From contig CM028377.1 in assembly GCA_013146195.2 (NCBI GenBank), forward strand, positions 35,903,632 through 35,967,631: 64,000 bases of DNA. Reading direction: 5' to 3'. The notes beneath the pieces were generated by a model, which was not told where the DNA came from, made no database searches, and saw only the letters and a list, made by a program, of their open reading frames with translations. Source of the stretch: Codonopsis lanceolata. Lineage: Eukaryota > Streptophyta > Magnoliopsida > Asterales > Campanulaceae. Position numbers and translations under genes: made by a program. Below are positions 1 to 11,456 of the stretch, one piece after another. The stretch's first letter is position 1. Each line of letters begins with the position of its first letter.

Positions 1-1062
1 CCGAGTATTTGTCAAAGTTTAGAAAATAGCCCCTTGAGTTGGAGGTGTGTTTTCAATCCAGTCCACAAAAGGACTGCCATTTGTTGGTCGGATTGTCCCA
101 TCAAATCGGCGACTAGCCTCCCATCCATCCATCCTTGCTTGCACAATTGCCAAGTCCTCTGTCATTGTCTAAGGTCGTGCTGGTCATGGTGCCGTGAGGA
201 CTACCGCAGGCTGAATTACAGCGGGCTGAGGTGCAACCATTGACTGTGCTGCTATTGGTTAGGGAGCTCTTGGTGGCCTAAGAGTGTCATGATGGTCTGC
301 TCGTCGGTCATGCTCACTGTGAGGTGGTGACCTTCGAGACCAATGAGAGTAATGGGAATGAGAATGATAGGAGCGTCCATGCCCATCTCTTCGGCTTCGC
401 CTATTGGCAGGCTATGATTCAGTGACCATAATATGCTCTCTGGCACGATGCCTATCTCGTCCATGTCTTTCCTCTTGGATTTCGACCACACAAGTTCCTT
501 GATTGTGGCTGCCACCACTTTCTGCTCGGTTTCGAGCTGGTGCTTGGTCGATGGCTAAAAGAGCTCTGTGTGGGGCATGGCCACCAACACTAAGCGCTCT
601 TTCGACCATTTGTTGAGCACTTACTGCGGGCATGATTGGGATGAACTGTTCCTCTATGGGAACTAGTGGTTGGCCCAGTACGGCCAATTATTGGTTCAGT
701 ATAACATTCTATTCAAGTACTAAGCCTGATTTTGAGGAGCCAAGGCATGTGCTTGTACATTTAGTAGGGCAGGCTCTATAGCCTGATTAAGCCAAGCAGC
801 CTCTCGACGTTGATTCAGCTATTCACGTAATTCAACTGAATTAGCCATCTGTCATTGCAAATACTGGAGCATGTTGAGCTGCTGCATGTGATCTAGTCAC
901 TACCCATTTGCCTATTGGAGAAAGCCCATTCCTTGGAAGCTGATCAGGTTGGGGCACCCCTTCATGTCAGTTGTTGATTGGTGGCCAATCTCCCTGGTGA
1001 ACAGACACATCACCACTGACATTTCCGTTTGCTCCAACATGCCCCTTACCATTCTTAGCCAT
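1..1062 (-). pseudogene. Degraded gag of the Ty3/gypsy element
   Basis: On the minus strand a start codon near 1062 opens a peptide beginning MAKNGKGHV that hits a stop after about 31 codons. Further 3', two overlapping frames (687-412 and 518-252) each hold arginine-rich pieces such as ARNRAE and RDRHRARE. This mixture of basic segments is common in gag of Tat/Athila-like elements. No continuous frame joins the pieces, so at least one frameshift and several stops are present. The nucleocapsid and later domains are beyond the window. Family assignment rests on the adjacent PBS and on general peptide character, not on a database match. Confidence 0.55.
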
Positions 1063-1101
1063 GTTAACAGAGTTATTGATAAGGTGATTTGAAGATTTTT
1101 G

Positions 1102-1120
1102 TTTCCCGGCAACGGAACCA
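1102..1120 (-). promoter_or_regulatory. Primer binding site, tRNA-Asp type
   Basis: The minus strand reads TGGTTCCGTTGCCGGGAA, matching the tRNA-Asp PBS at about 15 of 18 positions. It sits directly next to the inferred LTR end and fixes the orientation of the element. Confidence 0.7.
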
Positions 1121-1799
1121 AACTGATGCTACACAATTTGGTATTAGGCAGTTCCTTGCAGTTTGTAGGATATCTAGGCTTATGTGAAGGTATGATCTTG
1201 TAGAAACCTATCAAAAGAAAAAAACCTTAGAAGGAATGCAAGGCAGGGCCTTGTGAAACCCCTCAGGCGTGAGAGTAAGTCTTAAGTTTGATTGAAAGCA
1301 AAAGGACAGAGTTTCGGTGTGTAAAGTGAGTGTACCTTTCTAATGAGGTCTTGTAAGGTATATATAGCCCTTTGGAAGTGAAATCTGGGCTAAGTAATTA
1401 TTGTGGAGAGATCTTAGGCCTTTATGACCATAAATGCGGGTTGACCGCATAACTAACGGAGTCGTGGCTGAAATCTCGGGCTCGAGAGTTATCAAGCAGT
1501 TGTGTTTAGGATGAATTATGGTTATTCGGGCAGCCTTGCTCCCTACTCGGACAAATCTGTAGAAGGATTCCTAGTCGAGATGGATGTAGAATGTTCATCC
1601 CAGGTTATCCTGCTCGGGTGACCTTCTCCTGGTCCTTATATCCTACGTGATCCACGTGAAGGCACATGTCCTCAGCTTGTGACCGAGATTTGGGCCGAGA
1701 TCATCAAAGCTCAAGTTCATTGTTTTGAATTTTCAAATTTGAAATTGAAACCAAAACTCATATAAATATTTGAAAATTTGATGATTTGGAAATCTAACA

Positions 1800-3115
1800 A
1801 CACAGTATTTCACCTAAACCACAAAAAATTATTAACACAACGTGTATTCACCTCGTGCAATGCACGTGAACCTTACTAGTACTAATAAAAGTGGTAAATG
1901 TAAAAATTTTTAAGCTAATAATAAGGTAATGTCAGTAATGCTCTAGAGTTAATATTATAAAATGACAATTTTGCTCTTAGACCCTAATAAATAGAAAAAA
2001 AATATCGAAAAATCTTTTTTTTCTTTGTGGTCGACCAAGGCAGTCAACCCTTTCTTCAAAAAACCAAACACTTTTAGTTAGGTTCCATTATATTTGTTAA
2101 GTTCCGCCAAACTATACAGAGGCTACCAAATTTATTGGAATTTGGAACCTAATAAATTTAACGGAACCTAACAGTGAACAATAGTTTTCTTACTATAGGT
2201 GGGCAGCCAAAGCGGCGACCCATCCTTCAAAAAGTCAACACTTTCATTAGGTTATGTTACGTCTTCTAGGTTTCGTTAAGTCTGTTAATCATCTTTTCTA
2301 GCGATCTAACCTTTGGAAAGCTTGACAGATGGCTAACAAAACTTATCCATTCCTCAACAGACTTTAACTTTCCCACCTATTGTTGGCCTATTTGATTTAG
2401 TTTTTAAATTCAAAATCATGCATTTTTGTCCACCCATGGTAGCCGGCGATGATGCGATTAGGGTTGGCCGTGATGGCCGGCCATTATGCAAGTGGGGGCG
2501 ATTGTGGTAGTCGACCCATATAAATGCAACAATTTTTTTATAACATATAAACTAATCTTTTAGAATATATCACCAAAAAAAAACCGTAAGGGCTAAATTT
2601 TCATTCCTCATTTGTATTTAAATTGGACAAAGGGCAATATAGTTGTAACACCTAAAAAAGTGTTACATTTCGCACAACATAGGTGCTACGTTTATCACTT
2701 ATGTTTTTTTAAGGCGAGTAGAGAAATTAAGGAAAAAAATCATTTTTACTATTTAAACGACTACATTTTGCTTAAATTGTCATATTACGGTCACTTTGAC
2801 TAGCAAATTTAGCCAAAAACAAGACCAAGTAAATGTGATTTTGTAGCTATGGTACCCTAGTCATGTTCAAATTAGGACGTAGCTATATGTGTCATGCCAA
2901 CATACTTTGTTGGTCCTCACTCCTCATGAGCTAAGAAGTTACTTTTTCAGTTAATTTTAAAAGTCCATAGTTGAAGGAAAGAGAAATTGAAACAAATATC
3001 ATAGTTGAAGTGGGTATAATGTTGCAACTAGTTGTTGAGGTGGATCATCTAAATTCTAAGCACAGTTGAAGGGGGTAAAATAATAATTTCATCTTCTTTT
3101 TCTTCATCTTTAGAT
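1800..3115. other. AT-rich intergenic DNA, no gene seen
   Basis: This is low-complexity AT-rich sequence with no coding-like frame and no clear element ends. A short G/C-richer patch lies near 2430-2520. The open frame at 2612-2803 has no recognisable domain and I do not consider it a gene. Confidence 0.6.
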
Positions 3116-4096
3116 ATTTTTTTAGGAGATACTATTTCCACTACAATTATTGCTTATTCACTACATTTTTAATTATTGTATTAAATAAATACATGTTTAA
3201 ACAAAACTACCCATTAAGTACTTGACCATTTTAAGTTGACTAATTAAGTTACTTTCCTAATTGCCTTTTAACATTATTTTTTAGTTCAAACATCAATGAA
3301 AAACATAAATATTCTAATATTATTTTTACTTTATTTAATGGCTTTATTAATTAATCTTATGACTAAAGTTATATTGTATAATAAAAAAATCATACGGGCA
3401 TTCTTTTTCTACCAAACTTTGAATAAATATGTGCTCTTAGGTTATGGAAGAAAAACTAAAAGTGAAATTTAAATAATATAATAGTTAAAATTTCACCCAA
3501 TAGTAAAATTAAATCACAGTATGACATAGTATTGTAAAATTTTAATTTTTTTGCCTACCTTTAAAATTGATTCAGAATTTTAATTCTTGAGTTGATTGAA
3601 ACTAATATTTTGTTATTACCTACCATATTATTTTTATTGAATTGATCTTTTTAAATAATATTTTTTAAACTAAGTTAAATTATTTTAGTTTTGATAATAA
3701 GAAATTCTTAAATTATTTTAGTTTTAATAATAAGAAATTCAATATTTTCTTAAATTTTGGTAGAAAATGCATTAATTATATTATTTTTATGATAATGGAA
3801 TATGAGACGGGAGTGATTAGAAAAAATTGATTAAACATATTTATTACGAAAAAAGAGAATAAGCACCTTTTTTAGAATTAAAATATAGAAATAAAAATAG
3901 AATAATTATGTTGTTTTCTCATGTTTGAACAAAAAATAATGTTAGAGGTAATTAGAAAAGCAATTTAATTAGTCAACATAAAATGAGCAAATACTTAAGG
4001 GGTGGTTTTGTCCAAACATGTATTTATTTAATGTAACAATTAAGTATGTAGTGGATAAGTAATAATTGTAATGAAAGCAGTCTCTCCATTTTTTTC
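3116..4096. mobile_element. Non-autonomous Mutator-like TIR element
   Basis: The ends at 3125 (GGAGATACTATTTCCACTAC) and 4087 (reverse complement GGAGAGACTGCTTTCATTAC) form inverted repeats. They continue inward for roughly 200 bp, for example matching TAAATAAATACATGTTT. The flanks give a 9-bp duplication with one mismatch, ATTTTTTTA at 3116-3124 and ATTTTTTTC at 4088-4096. Long TIRs plus a 9-bp duplication fit a MULE-type element of about 963 bp. There is no transposase. Because the TSD is a T run it is weaker evidence than usual. Confidence 0.65.
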
Positions 4097-4137
4097 TTTC
4101 AAGTTGACTTCTATATGGAGTTGTGGGAGCCTCTTAA

Positions 4138-4211
4138 GCATCCATGGCTGAATGGTTAAAGCACCCAACTCATAATTGACGAATTCGTAGGTTCAATTCC
4201 TACTAGATGCA
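4138..4211 (+). pseudogene. trnI-CAU: Plastid-derived trnI-CAU pseudo-tRNA (NUPT)
   Basis: These 74 bp closely match chloroplast trnI-CAU as I know it: acceptor start GCATCCA, D-arm with AATGGTTAAAGC, anticodon loop CTCATAA, T-arm GGTTCAATTCC. Differences include GCACCC in place of GCGCCC, TTGACG in place of TTGGCG, and TAGATGC in place of TGGATGC. These break one acceptor-stem pair and one anticodon-stem pair. In the nucleus such a copy would not be expected to work. The sequence right after it, CCCTCCAATAAGTCT, also resembles plastid DNA downstream of trnI. The insertion therefore carried more than the tRNA. Confidence 0.85.
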
Positions 4212-6105
4212 CCCTCCAATAAGTCTCTCTATATGTTTTTTATATAGTTAGATTCATATCTTCCATTGTTAGATTGATATCTTATTATATGTAATTCATA
4301 TAGGTTATGATTGATTTGTCATGGTTCTTTAGATGCCTTACTTCAAACAAAAATGGTAAATTATGAACTTCTGGATGCACCCTCCAATAACTCTCTCTAT
4401 ATGTTTTTTATATAGTTAGATTCATATCTTCCATTGTTAGATTGATATCTTATTATATGTAATTCATAGAGGTTATGATTGATTTGCCATGGTTCTTTGG
4501 ATGCCTTACTTCAAACAAAAATGGTAAATTATGAACTTTATCTATATGAACTTCAAACAAAAATGGAAAATTATGAACTTCTGGATGCACCCTCCAATAA
4601 CTCTCTCTATATGTTTTTTATATAGTTAGATTCATATCTTCCTATGTTAGATCGATATCTTATTATATGTAATTAATATAGGTTATGATTGATTTGTCAT
4701 GGTTCTTTAGATGCCTTACTTCAAACAAAAATGGTAAATTATGAATTTCTGGATGCACCGTCCAATAAGTCTCTCTATATGTTTTTTATATAGTTAGATT
4801 CATATCTTCCATTGTTAGATTGATACCTTATTATATGTAATTCATATAGGTTATGATTGATTTGTCATGGTTCTTTGGATGCCTTCCTTCAAACAAAAAT
4901 GGTAAATTATGAACTTCTTCTATATGAACTTCAAACAAAAATTGTAAATTATGAACTTCTGGATGCACCCTCCAATAACTCTCTCTATATGTTTTTTATA
5001 TAGTTAGATTCATATCTTCCTATGTTAGATTGATATCTTATTATATGTAATTCATATAGGTTATGATTGATTTGTCATGGTTCTTTAGATGCCTTACTTC
5101 AAACAAAAATGGTAAATTATGAATTTCTGGATGCACCGTCCAATAAGTCTCTCTATATGTTTTGTATATAGTTAGATTCATATCTTCCATTGTTAGATTG
5201 ATACCCTATTATATGTAATTCATATAGGTTATGATTGATTTGTCATGGTTCTTTGGATGCCTTACTTCAAACAAAAATGGTAAATTATGAACTTCTTCTA
5301 TGTGAACTTCAAACAAAAATGGTAAATTATGAACTTCTAGATGCACCCTCCAATAACTCTCTCTATATGTTTTTTATATAGTTAGATTCATATCTTCCTA
5401 TATTAGATTGATATCTGATTATATGTAATTCATATAGGTTATGATTGATTTGTCATGGTTCTTTGGATGCCTTACTTCAAACAAAAATGGTAAATTATGA
5501 ACTTCTTCTATGTGAACTTCAAACAAAAATGGTAAATTATGAACTTCTAGATGCACCCTCCAATAACTCTCTCTATATGTTTTTTATATAGTTAGATTCA
5601 TATCTTCCTATATTAGATTGATATCTGATTATATGTAATTCATATAGGTTATGATTGATTTGTCATGGTTCTTTAGATGCCTTACTTCAAACAAAAATTG
5701 TAAATTATGAATTTCTGGATGCACCGTCCAATAAGTCTCTCTATATGTTTTTTATATAGTTAGATTCATATCTTCCATTGTTAGATTGATACCTTATTAT
5801 ATGTAATTCATATAGGTTATGATTGATTTGTCATGGTTCTTTGGATGCCTTACTTCAAACAAAAATGGTAAATTATGAACTTCTTCTATATGAACTTCAA
5901 ACAAAAATGGTAAATTATGAACTTCTGGATGCACCCTCCAATAACTCTCTCTATATGTTTTTTATATAGTTAGATTCATATCTTCCTATGTTAGATTGAT
6001 ATCTTATTATATGTAATTCATATAGGTTATGGTTGATTTGTCATGGTTCTTTAGATGCCTTGCTTCAAACAAAAATGGTAAATTATGAACTTCTTCTGTT
6101 AAAAA
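4206..6105. repeat. Ten-copy satellite with alternating 168/210-bp units
   Basis: The marker GATGCACC(C/G)TCCAATAA recurs at 4206, 4374, 4584, 4752, 4962, 5130, 5340, 5550, 5718 and 5928. Spacings are 168, 210, 168, 210, 168, 210, 210, 168 and 210 bp. The longer unit differs by a 42-bp internal duplication that repeats the segment containing CTTCAAACAAAAATGGTAAA. The array is therefore a 378-bp higher-order dimer with one irregular step. The first unit starts inside the 3' end of the trnI relic. The array ends near 6105 in an A run. Confidence 0.95.
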
Positions 6106-6731
6106 AAAAAAAAAAAGTTTCTCTTTGGTATACAAAGTCAACTCAACTACATCCTCTCTTTTTATCTAAAAATCACTACTCCCTCCATCTTTTAATAATT
6201 ATCATGTCTTTCATTTTCGTCCGTTAAAAAAAATTATATTTTTTATTTAATTTTTTAGAAAAATATCTTATCATTTTATTTTTATTTTTTTTACTACTTT
6301 AATAATGATCCTACATGCCCATAGATTTTTTAAAATATATATATTATACAAATATTTATAATAATGTCTCTTAAGTTTTTGTTAATTTGTGTGTCAGTCA
6401 AATATAAAAACTATTTAGGAACATAAGAAATACATTTTATGTATAAAATACTTCTTTCTCCGTTCTAAAGCAGTTGTTTGACTTTTTTGAGACACTATTT
6501 TTCAAATAAAAATATGATGTATATATTTTATATTTTTACGTAATTTGTAATGCCAAAAAAATGTACTAACGCATTAAGTGTTCTATAATTTTGAAAAAAA
6601 AATAGAAATATATGTCAAAATTTTATTTTAAAAATAATCGGTTTGACTATGAAATGTCCTAATATGTTACCCAAAATTAAGAGAATTGAACGGTTCTTTC
6701 ATTTGTTGTTGTATGTTAATATTACTTGGTA
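6106..6731. other. AT-rich DNA with unpaired Stowaway-like end
   Basis: There is a short A run, then AT-rich sequence. CTACTCCCTCCATCTTTTAA near 6177 resembles a Stowaway terminal repeat, but I could not find a matching opposite end nearby. No gene is seen. Confidence 0.5.
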
Positions 6732-6988
6732 CTTCCTCCGTTTTCAAAATATTATCCACTTTCACTCGGTATATCGTTTAAAAAAAAGTAATAGACTATA
6801 TTATAAATATTTGTGAAATATATGGTTTTTCTTTAATGTCTTTGAGTTTGTGGCTATAATTAAAGTAGATAGAAAAGGTAAGGATAAAGTAGTAAAAATG
6901 TTCTTCTAAAAGAGAGTTTTGAAAGAAAATAATTATTTAAGAACTGACGAAAAATTAAAGAAGGACAATAATTTAAAAATAAATGGAG
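6732..6988. mobile_element. Stowaway-like MITE (Tc1/mariner)
   Basis: The ends are CTTCCTCCGTTTTCAAAATA and, as reverse complement on the right, CTCCATTTATTTTTAAATTA. Both lead into TTATTGTCC/TTATCCAC-type subterminal sequence. TA dinucleotides flank both sides (6730-6731 and 6989-6990). Length (257 bp), CTYCNTCCG-like ends and the TA duplication fit Stowaway. There is no coding capacity. Confidence 0.75.
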
Positions 6989-7026
6989 TAATATTTATGA
7001 CTAATTTTGTTAATTAGGTGGTAATG

Positions 7027-8278
7027 TTCATGATTAGGGGTGGCAAAAATTTATCCAACCCATTGGGTTATCTGTTATATCCATTATAAAAGACTTATTG
7101 GATATTATCTATTAACACCTATTAACAAAATGGATAATTATGGATAATTAATCGGTTATCCATCGGATTTATCCACTAATGTCACCACCGTCAACCGTCT
7201 CCACTCACCATCGTCATTTCCCACCTCCGGCCACCGCCGCCCGCCGCTGCCCACCACCACGCCTCCCACCGCCGGCAACCACCACCGCCTCCAACCGCCA
7301 CCAGCTCTTTACTTAAAAATAATAACAATTAAATACATAGCTTACCAAGATTCGAACCTGAACCAAATTGCCTTACAACAAAGCTTGTTACCACTAGACT
7401 AGACCACTTTTTGATATATATTTGAAAGTTAATATAAATATGAACAAGTAATCATAAAAATTATTGATTATTATGAACGTATTTGTTATTTATTTTGGAT
7501 TAAGAATATTTGTTTGTTATTTATAATTTATAATTATAATGAATATAAATTTTTAATTTTTTAATAAGGTATTTGACTTTTTTATTTTTTCTTGCTTTTA
7601 CATAATCATTTATTATTGTCAAATCAATAAACACGTATATTTTCTATCTCACAACTATGAAGACTATTATAAAATTTTGACAACTTTATATATATTAGGT
7701 GATAAAAATAGTGTCGCATTGCAAATATCACTTTTTATTTGAGGTGTAAAAAAAGGAAAGAAAAGATAAATATCAAAATTAAGAAAATATCTTGGTCATT
7801 GTTGAACGTGGGGCCCATTAATTTTTTATTAAATGTGAAAAGTTGGTGAAAATATTATGATTTATGAATATTAAGGTATTAACTTATCATTGTGTGTATG
7901 TGTATGCATGTGTGTGTTTTTGCCATGTGTGTGTGTTATTTTGGCATGTTTGTGTGAGTTTGTGTGTGTATGTTATGCTTAGTGGCATGTTTGTGTGAGT
8001 TTGATTGTGTGTATTGTTAGTGTGCTTGGAGCCATGCTTAGTGAATCATAATATAAGTAGGCAAGTAATACTCAAAATAATAAATGATATTCCTTATTGG
8101 ATATTATCCGGATAATACTCATTTATTAATGGATAATATTGGATATTATCCAATAACACTCATTAAGGTTAATGGGTGTTATTGGATAATATCCAAAACT
8201 ACCCATTAACCTTAATGGGTGTTATTGGATAATATCCAAATTAACCGGTAACACTCAATTGACACCCCTATTCATGAT
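7027..8278. mobile_element. Non-autonomous hAT element with perfect 8-bp TSD
   Basis: The left end at 7035 reads TAGGGGTGGCAAAAAT and the right end at 8270 reads TAGGGGTGTCAATTGA as reverse complement. This is a typical hAT terminal motif. TTCATGAT occurs at 7027-7034 and again at 8271-8278, a perfect 8-bp target duplication. The 1,236-bp element has subterminal repeats of the type GGATAATATCC and TTAATGGGTGTTATTGGATA in both orientations. It contains a C-rich CCACCGCC-like segment (7186-7300) and a tRNA-like SINE head. No transposase frame is present. Confidence 0.9.
7330..7412 (-). repeat. tRNA-derived SINE head inside the hAT element
   Basis: On the minus strand TGGTCTAGTCTAGTGGTAAC (7406-7387) resembles a polymerase III A box. 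AGGTTCGAATCTTGG lies about 30 nt further on (around 7360-7346) and resembles a B box. Together they look like the tRNA-related head of a plant SINE. I did not resolve a 3' tail or target duplication, so this may be a fragment carried along in the hAT element. Confidence 0.6.
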
Positions 8279-9364
8279 TAATTTTGCCAGCTCAGCCATC
8301 AAGGCAAAACTCTATCCGGCCCAGTACAAGTTAGTCACACTTCATACCAATTACACATTTTCAGGTTAATCCGTGTCTATTATTTTTCAAAGGTTTTCAA
8401 TCGCTCTAATTCATCATGTTTTTTATATAAAAAAAAACTAGAAAAAGACATTTTTAACCCGAAAAATACTATGATACCCTTAATGTACCTAAGGTGGGCT
8501 AACCGTACTCAATGTGCATCGTGCTGCATCAATTTATGCACTGCATGCATCAATTTTAATTACTTAATCCAATTTATGTATCAGTTGCATCAATTTTAAT
8601 TACCTAATCTAATTTATGTATCTAGCTACATCAATTTATGCATTGCAATACATCAATGTTATGTATCTAATCAAATTCATACATTGCGATGCAACAAGAG
8701 TCAAGCACCAATTGGTGCATCGCACTATTGATGCATAGCACTGCAAATAATTATAAATCAGACATTCATGTGCATTCTTTTCTGAACACAATAAACAAGT
8801 GATTTCTATTCGAGCATTTCATCGAACAGTTTACATGCATAACAACAAAACATATTGAATCCATTTTAAATCAAACACACAAACACAATAAAAGAAAAGA
8901 AAAGAACAAGTGAAACGAAATATCGATAGATGAAGAGGAAAAAGAGTGAGAAGTTAGGATGGTAGAGTAATCGAATTCAAGGTGAAGAAGAACATCCACA
9001 CCTCTTCGCTCTTCATCCCTATGACATACTTTTGTTCTTTCCCTTCTGTGAGCATTATAGCAACGATTTCACGAAAATACATTTTAGCTGTTAAAAAAAA
9101 CAAGGTATTTAAGCAAATTTAGAGTTGGGAAAGGGGACCGACTCACAATTTCTCTCATTTGCATTCTTCAATAATTTGTAGTTATCCACTGCAAATCTAC
9201 ACTTCTATCTTATCGAGTTGATATTACGTAACACGGATGTTAATCGTGATTTCACATTGCAAATCAAATCTAAGTCATTTTTATTATGTCGATATCATAT
9301 AACACGAATATCACCCAAGATTCTGCATCTCAAATCAAATGGAAGCCTTTCAAAATGGTAAGGC
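8279..9364. other. AT-rich intergenic DNA with ATGCATC-type short repeats
   Basis: Between about 8510 and 8760 the motif CATCAATTTATG or CATCAATTTTAATTAC recurs in degenerate form. The rest is AT-rich without coding signal. No gene is seen. Confidence 0.6.
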
Positions 9365-9764
9365 TTAGGGTAAGTCCAATGGTAGGGATCAAAACCAAAT
9401 TTTGATACCTATGTAAGTATTTGGTTCTCTAGTGGTTAAAGTAAAAGATATCAAAATTAGGTGTGGTACTAAGGAATGTACCAAATTTAATACCTCTCCT
9501 ACTATCACACCTAATTTTAATATACTTTATTTTGACTATATATTTATATCATAATATGTGTTGGTAAATTATTGTATATTAACATTTTAATTTTATTTTA
9601 ATATTATGATATGTGTCGGATATATTTTTTTCAAAATTATTATTATATCAAATTTGATACATATGATTGAAAATAATTATTTGATACTTATAAATAGTAA
9701 CTAATAGGTATCAAATTTTAGTTTTGATACCTATAGATAAATATCACCATCAGACTTATCTTTA
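9365..9764. mobile_element. Tourist-like MITE (PIF/Harbinger)
   Basis: The left end at 9368 reads GGGTAAGTCCAATGGTAG and the right end at 9761, as reverse complement, reads AGATAAGTCTGATGGTGA. TTA flanks both sides (9365-9367 and 9762-9764). The subterminal blocks TTTTGATACCTAT and TATCAAAACTAAAATTTGAT form a second inverted pair. The 394-bp length and the TTA duplication fit a Tourist-type MITE. Confidence 0.7.
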
Positions 9765-10172
9765 CGGAAGGTATTTTAGTAAGTTGCATTTATCGAGAGT
9801 ACTTTAAAAAGATGCAATTATTCTAAAGAAAGAAAAAGTGATGCGCACTATCATCCTTTTTTTTTTCCTTGTGACTTGCCCCATGTATATTATGTGAATC
9901 ATATTCGTTGTAATATAAGTTAGTTTATCCCTAATTCTATGAATTAGGACATTACCAACAAGTAATATACAATTAACTCATACCCCCAATATGTTACTCC
10001 CTCTACCAACTAGCTTTTTAGATCACTTAAAGAGTATTGTTCTAACTTAACCAAGATCTCGAGTACAAGATTTATGTGAACACATTTGTGTTTAAATACT
10101 TATTGAAAGAGTTTTTACCATCACTTAGTGCTTGTTTGTTATAGTTTATTTGAGTGACTTTTGGCTTTTCAA

Positions 10173-10209
<37 letters not shown>

Positions 10210-11270
10210 ATACTCTCCCTTAGTTCCTAAAAAAATCTCAGGTCCCTTTTGGGATAATTACTTTATTGACTATCGTATAAATTGAGAGTAATCGATTTAA
10301 CCAACCAACTTCTTTATACACAATGTGACAATCGTACACATGATTTGAGTGCAACGTGGTACCAACTGGCCAACAATATACATAAACCAGTGCTGCCAAC
10401 ATGAAAGTCTGTATCAAAGCTCCTAAATGTGAGAACCTGACCCTTGAGGTTTCGCTGGTGAAGAAATCAGCTAAGACGTGAAGCACGAACTTGTCCAATG
10501 TAAGATTATAAGAGGAATTGATTGGTTCACTTCATTGGTTTCGATGAAGATTCGGATTTTGGCTTTTACTCTTTTCTTAAAATTGATTTATATTTATAAA
10601 GAAGTTTGGAAGAAAAACCCAAATGGATGTCGAAGAGAGAGAGAGAATAAATAAATGAATAAATAAATAATAAAAATAAATTTCATAAAATCCCTCGAGA
10701 GGTCACATCAGTAGCTTTCGTTACAAAATTTGATGACATGTTACTAGGAGGACCCCTATTAATTAATTAATTAATTTGTATTTATGGTCAAAAATGTAAT
10801 TATCTATTTCATTTTTTATTTGTCCCAAAAGAAATCATTTCATTTCAAATTATAGTATGGCAACTTTGATATTTTCCTTTCTGACATTTACTTCACAAAA
10901 TCCCCAAACAATTTGAGTAACCCTAAGAACATAACACCCACTTAAATGTATTAATATGTACTCTACTCTCCCCAAGGAGAGTCGTTAGGGCCTAGTGGAA
11001 GGTAAGTCAGTAGGGTCTAGTTGCTCTCTTTTGAGGAGAGTCGCTATGGACTGACGATTAAGAAAAATAAACTTGATTATTTATATTGGTTTAATTAGTT
11101 TCCTTTATTATGTGTTTGGCTCATAATTAAAGTTGAGTAAAAAAGTAAGGGTAAAATGGTAAAAGTGATGTTCTAAAAAGGTAAGTTTCAAAGTGGACAA
11201 TTATTTTGGGACAGACTAAAAAGAAAAGAATGACGATAATTTAGAGACGGAGGGAGTATTATTTGACTAA
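9765..11270. other. AT-rich intergenic DNA with microsatellite
   Basis: It holds an (AT)n(GT)n tract at 10175-10210, an AATT run near 10740, and GACGGAGGGAGTA near 11246, which resembles a Stowaway right end without a confirmed partner. The open frame at 10238-10498 has no recognisable domain. I see no supported gene. Confidence 0.55.
10175..10210. repeat. (AT)n(GT)n microsatellite
   Basis: A compound dinucleotide tract: ATATATATAT followed by a GT run. Confidence 0.93.
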
Positions 11271-11456
11271 ATAATTCTTCCGTTCTGGGTAAAAAGTTTA
11301 TTATTTTATTTTAAAATATTTTATTTAAAAAGTATATTTTCAAAAATTAAGTTATAAAAGGTGATCATATTATTAGTAATAGATTACTTAAAATATCATT
11401 TTCTAAATAAGTTTGAATTCTAAACTGAGACTCTTTGTCCTTAACGAATGAAGTAA
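11271..11456. mobile_element. Probable Stowaway-type MITE
   Basis: The left end ATTCTTCCGTTCTGGGTAAA and the right end (reverse complement ATTACTTCATTCGTTAAGGA) are about 180 bp apart and weakly inverted. Stowaway-like MITEs in this window have the same TNCTTCNNTC signature. The match is imperfect. Confidence 0.4.

Larger units (their letters stand above)
1..1799 (-). mobile_element. Truncated Ty3/gypsy LTR retrotransposon, 5' part (LTR + PBS + degraded gag)
   Basis: Read on the minus strand this is LTR, primer binding site, then gag running off the left window edge. The LTR seems to start TGTTAG at 1799 and end near 1125. It carries a TATA-like stretch (TATATATA near 1361) followed by a leader. 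At 1120-1102 the minus strand reads TGGTTCCGTTGCCGGGAA, close to the PBS complementary to plant tRNA-Asp (TGGCGCCGTTGCCGGGGA) that is typical of Tat/Athila-type gypsy elements. The gag zone that follows contains stops and frame changes, so the element is inactive. The internal region beyond gag and the second LTR lie outside the window. The exact LTR start is inferred and I saw no target duplication. Confidence 0.75.

Noticed and set aside
4138..4211. Functional nuclear tRNA-Ile gene
   Set aside because: Sequence is plastid type, with broken acceptor-stem and anticodon-stem pairs.
10238..10498. 86-codon minus-strand frame
   Set aside because: No recognisable domain or splice context; isolated in AT-rich DNA.
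10005..11258. Possible 1.25-kb Stowaway-type element between TACTCCCTC and GGAGGGAGTA
   Set aside because: Sequence just inside the two ends does not match, and the length is unusual for Stowaway; treated as unpaired ends.
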